From: an uncultured Rhizobiaceae group bacterium
GTDB taxonomy: Bacteria > Pseudomonadota > Alphaproteobacteria > Rhizobiales > Rhizobiaceae
DNA: 9,306 bases
Reading direction: 5' to 3'
NCBI GenBank assembly: GCA_938009335.1
Contig: CALLHT010000219.1
Coordinates: 1 to 9,306 of the forward strand
Made by a program: the position numbers and the translations under genes. Under the pieces are notes generated by a model, which was not told where the DNA came from, made no database searches, and worked only from the letters and a program-made list of their open reading frames with translations. Of the stretch, positions 7,354 through 9,306 are shown in pieces; the stretch's first letter is position 1, and every line of letters begins with the position of its first letter.

Positions 7354-9306
7354 ATGGCTCAAACGGAGGCGCACGGGGTGCGGCACCGTAAGAGTTTTCT
7401 GCATCTGAAAGACGGGAAAACAGCGACTTTGGTGGCTGGTTATGCCCGGCAATTGAGCCATCCTGCCTACGAGAATCTGGTTAAATCTGAATCCATTTTG
7501 CGGCGCTTGGTTCCTGTTCTTATTGTCCTGTTTCTTGCAATTGCGGGTGCTGCGCGCTGGGTATCGCTAAATTCACAGCATGAGCAGATTGTAAATTCAG
7601 TCGATGCAGAGATGCACTTTATCGCTGAATTGGTTCATGAACGTTTGCTGCGAGCCGATTTGCAGACCATCGGTACTGCAGAACAAATGGCCCTTCAAAA
7701 CCTTCTGGCTGATGCTGTGCCGCATAAATATCTTGAACATGATCGCCAGGTGGTTCTCAACGATACCAACGGCATGGTCATTGCTACATTGCCGTATAGA
7801 CCGGAGCTCAATGGAAAAAACGTCTCTTCCTTGCTGGGGGATGTGGTCTTGCTGCAAACGTTTGGAAAACGCGCCGAAACTCAGAACATCAAAGCCCTTG
7901 ATGGCAGTGCCGCGCTTGGTGTGCATCGCATCCTTCCGCTGCCGCTTGGAGGCATATCCCTCGTACAGCCAGAGCAACAGACCTTTGCTTCATGGCGGAA
8001 AAACGTTTCTCTTAACGTTACCCTTTTTGTGGGTACGTCCAGCATATTGCTCGTTATCTTGTATGCTTATTTTGCGCAAAGCGCACGTGCCCGTGAAGCG
8101 GATGGCATCTACTCGGAAGTTCATGAACGGGTCGATACCGCACTCACACGCGGGGGCTGCGGGCTTTGGGATTGGGACCTCTCACGCGGACAATTTTATT
8201 GGTCGAAGTCTATGTTCGAGCTTCTTGGCCTTGAACCGCGGGACGACATCATCGGCTTTATGGAAGTCAGCGAACTGGTCAACCCAGATGACATCGACCT
8301 TTATGATCTGGCCTGTGAAGTTATGGAAGAAGGCCTAACCCATGTTGAGCAGGTTTTCCGCATGCGCCATGCGGACGGGAACTGGGTCTGGCTACGCTTG
8401 AAGGTTGAGATTTCCGGAATTGGTTCGCCGCAGCCAAAGCTTGTTGGCATCGCAGAAGACATTACTGAACAACGCCAACAAGAACGCCTTGCAAAGAAAA
8501 ATGACGTGCGTCTGCATGATGCCATTGAAAACCTGCCAGAAGCCTTTGTGTTGTGGGACGACAAGAAGAAACTGGTGATGTGCAACTCGAAATATCAGGA
8601 ATTGCATCAATTTTCCGGCGGCTTGATCAAACCCGGCATGTCTTATGATTCAGTGATGTCTCTGGCACGCACACCGCTTGTTTCCAGCCAGCTGGTGCGC
8701 GGACTTGATGGTGATGAAAAGACCAGAACTCTGGAAGCAAAGCTGGAAGACGGACGCTGGCTGCAAATCAATGAGCGCCATACTCAAGATGGTGGGTTCG
8801 TTTCCGTCGGCACAGACATTACATCCATCAAACTGCATGGTGCAAAATTGATGGAGTCAGAAAAGCGCCTGATGGCAACAATTTCTGACTTGCAACAATC
8901 AAGACAAATTCTGGAGGAACAAAAACAGCAATATTCTGAACTTGCTGAGAAATATGCTGAAGAAAAACAGAATGCCGAGGAAGCCAACCAAACCAAATCT
9001 GAGTTCCTTGCAAACATCTCTCATGAATTGCGTACGCCGCTTAACGCAATCATCGGGTTTTCCGAGATCATGAACGATGGTTTGTTCGGGCCTTTGGGTT
9101 CTGAGAAATACAGCGAGTATGCTCGCGACATCTACGAAAGCGGGACCTATCTTCTAGGCATGATCAACGACGTTCTCGACATGTCGAAGATCGAAGCAGG
9201 ACGTTTCGTTCTGGATTATGAACGCTTTAATCTGGATGAAATGATCGAGGAAGCGATTAGAATCGTTTCTTATCAGTCTCGTGAGAGCAACATCACCATT
9301 GAAGAT
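7354..9306 (+). CDS. pleC: PleC/PdhS-type membrane sensor histidine kinase with two PAS domains, partial (C-terminus off window)
   Basis: The frame is open from the ATG at 7354 to the right edge (651 codons). Order: cytoplasmic N-terminus (1-50); membrane helix (about 51-70); extracytoplasmic region (71-217); second helix (about 219-240); a PAS domain (about 265-375) with the GLWDWDLSRGQFYWS signature and a DITEQR end; a second PAS domain (about 384-493) with AIENLPEAFVLWD and a GTDIT end; a charged coiled coil (about 494-548); and the HisKA dimerisation/phosphoacceptor domain from 549, with FLANISHELRTPLNAIIGFS and phosphorylatable H557. The following GPLGSEKYSEY and INDVLDMSKIEAG are typical of PleC/DivJ/PdhS kinases. 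In Caulobacter PleC acts on DivK and PleD to set cell polarity and CtrA activity. E558xxT561 fits the ExxT/N motif of kinases that also act as phosphatases, as PleC does. The ATP-binding domain lies beyond the window. The PleC assignment is by resemblance; another PdhS-family paralogue is possible. Confidence 0.88.
   Translation, partial: MAQTEAHGVRHRKSFLHLKDGKTATLVAGYARQLSHPAYENLVKSESILRRLVPVLIVLFLAIAGAARWVSLNSQHEQIVNSVDAEMHFIAELVHERLLRADLQTIGTAEQMALQNLLADAVPHKYLEHDRQVVLNDTNGMVIATLPYRPELNGKNVSSLLGDVVLLQTFGKRAETQNIKALDGSAALGVHRILPLPLGGISLVQPEQQTFASWRKNVSLNVTLFVGTSSILLVILYAYFAQSARAREADGIYSEVHERVDTALTRGGCGLWDWDLSRGQFYWSKSMFELLGLEPRDDIIGFMEVSELVNPDDIDLYDLACEVMEEGLTHVEQVFRMRHADGNWVWLRLKVEISGIGSPQPKLVGIAEDITEQRQQERLAKKNDVRLHDAIENLPEAFVLWDDKKKLVMCNSKYQELHQFSGGLIKPGMSYDSVMSLARTPLVSSQLVRGLDGDEKTRTLEAKLEDGRWLQINERHTQDGGFVSVGTDITSIKLHGAKLMESEKRLMATISDLQQSRQILEEQKQQYSELAEKYAEEKQNAEEANQTKSEFLANISHELRTPLNAIIGFSEIMNDGLFGPLGSEKYSEYARDIYESGTYLLGMINDVLDMSKIEAGRFVLDYERFNLDEMIEEAIRIVSYQSRESNITIED

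Noticed and set aside
7604..8338. A 244-codon open frame on the plus strand
   Set aside because: It lies inside the kinase gene in another frame, shows no family resemblance and has no good ribosome site, whereas the overlapping frame encodes continuous membrane helices and a PAS domain.
1..9306. A new defence system, mobile element or CRISPR
   Set aside because: No direct-repeat array, transposase, integrase, toxin-antitoxin pair or nuclease is visible; all coding space belongs to five recognisable cellular genes.

Overview
The window looks like chromosomal DNA of an alphaproteobacterium, probably from Hyphomicrobiales (Rhizobiales). The evidence is the protein flavour of every gene, a PleC-type cell-cycle histidine kinase, and CtrA-like (TTAA-N7-TTAC) and CcrM-type (GANTC) sequences ahead of that kinase. 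Base composition is near 50% G+C by eye, lower than in most soil rhizobia, which would fit a marine or host-associated lineage; this is inference only. There are no tRNA or rRNA genes, insertion sequences, CRISPR arrays or phage genes. The five genes are intact or cut only by the window edges.

Layout: (1) 1-1845, minus strand: first 615 codons of a large molybdopterin-binding subunit of the xanthine dehydrogenase / aldehyde oxidase / CO dehydrogenase family, with the form II-type AYRGAGR motif. Its C-terminus lies off the left edge. (2) 1846-1960: divergent intergenic region with a plausible minus-strand promoter and a short inverted repeat. (3) 1961-2890, plus: ten-helix EamA/DMT-family transporter. 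(4) 2887-4461, minus: glucose-6-phosphate isomerase (pgi), convergent with the transporter and overlapping it by 4 bp at the stop codons. (5) 4462-4567: divergent pgi/pepN intergenic region. (6) 4568-7222, plus: aminopeptidase N (pepN, M1 zinc metallopeptidase) with all catalytic motifs. (7) 7223-7353: intergenic region with a hairpin, a CtrA-box-like sequence, three GANTC sites within 31 bp and a strong ribosome binding site. (8) 7354-9306, plus: membrane sensor histidine kinase of the PleC/PdhS type, cut by the right edge before its ATP-binding domain.

The genes do not form one pathway. pgi (central carbon metabolism) and pepN (peptide turnover) are housekeeping genes. The molybdenum hydroxylase and the transporter are accessory metabolic genes sharing a divergent control region. 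The kinase belongs to the cell-cycle and asymmetric-division network. I see no previously undescribed system. The most interesting signal is the cluster of cell-cycle regulatory motifs immediately upstream of the PleC-like kinase.
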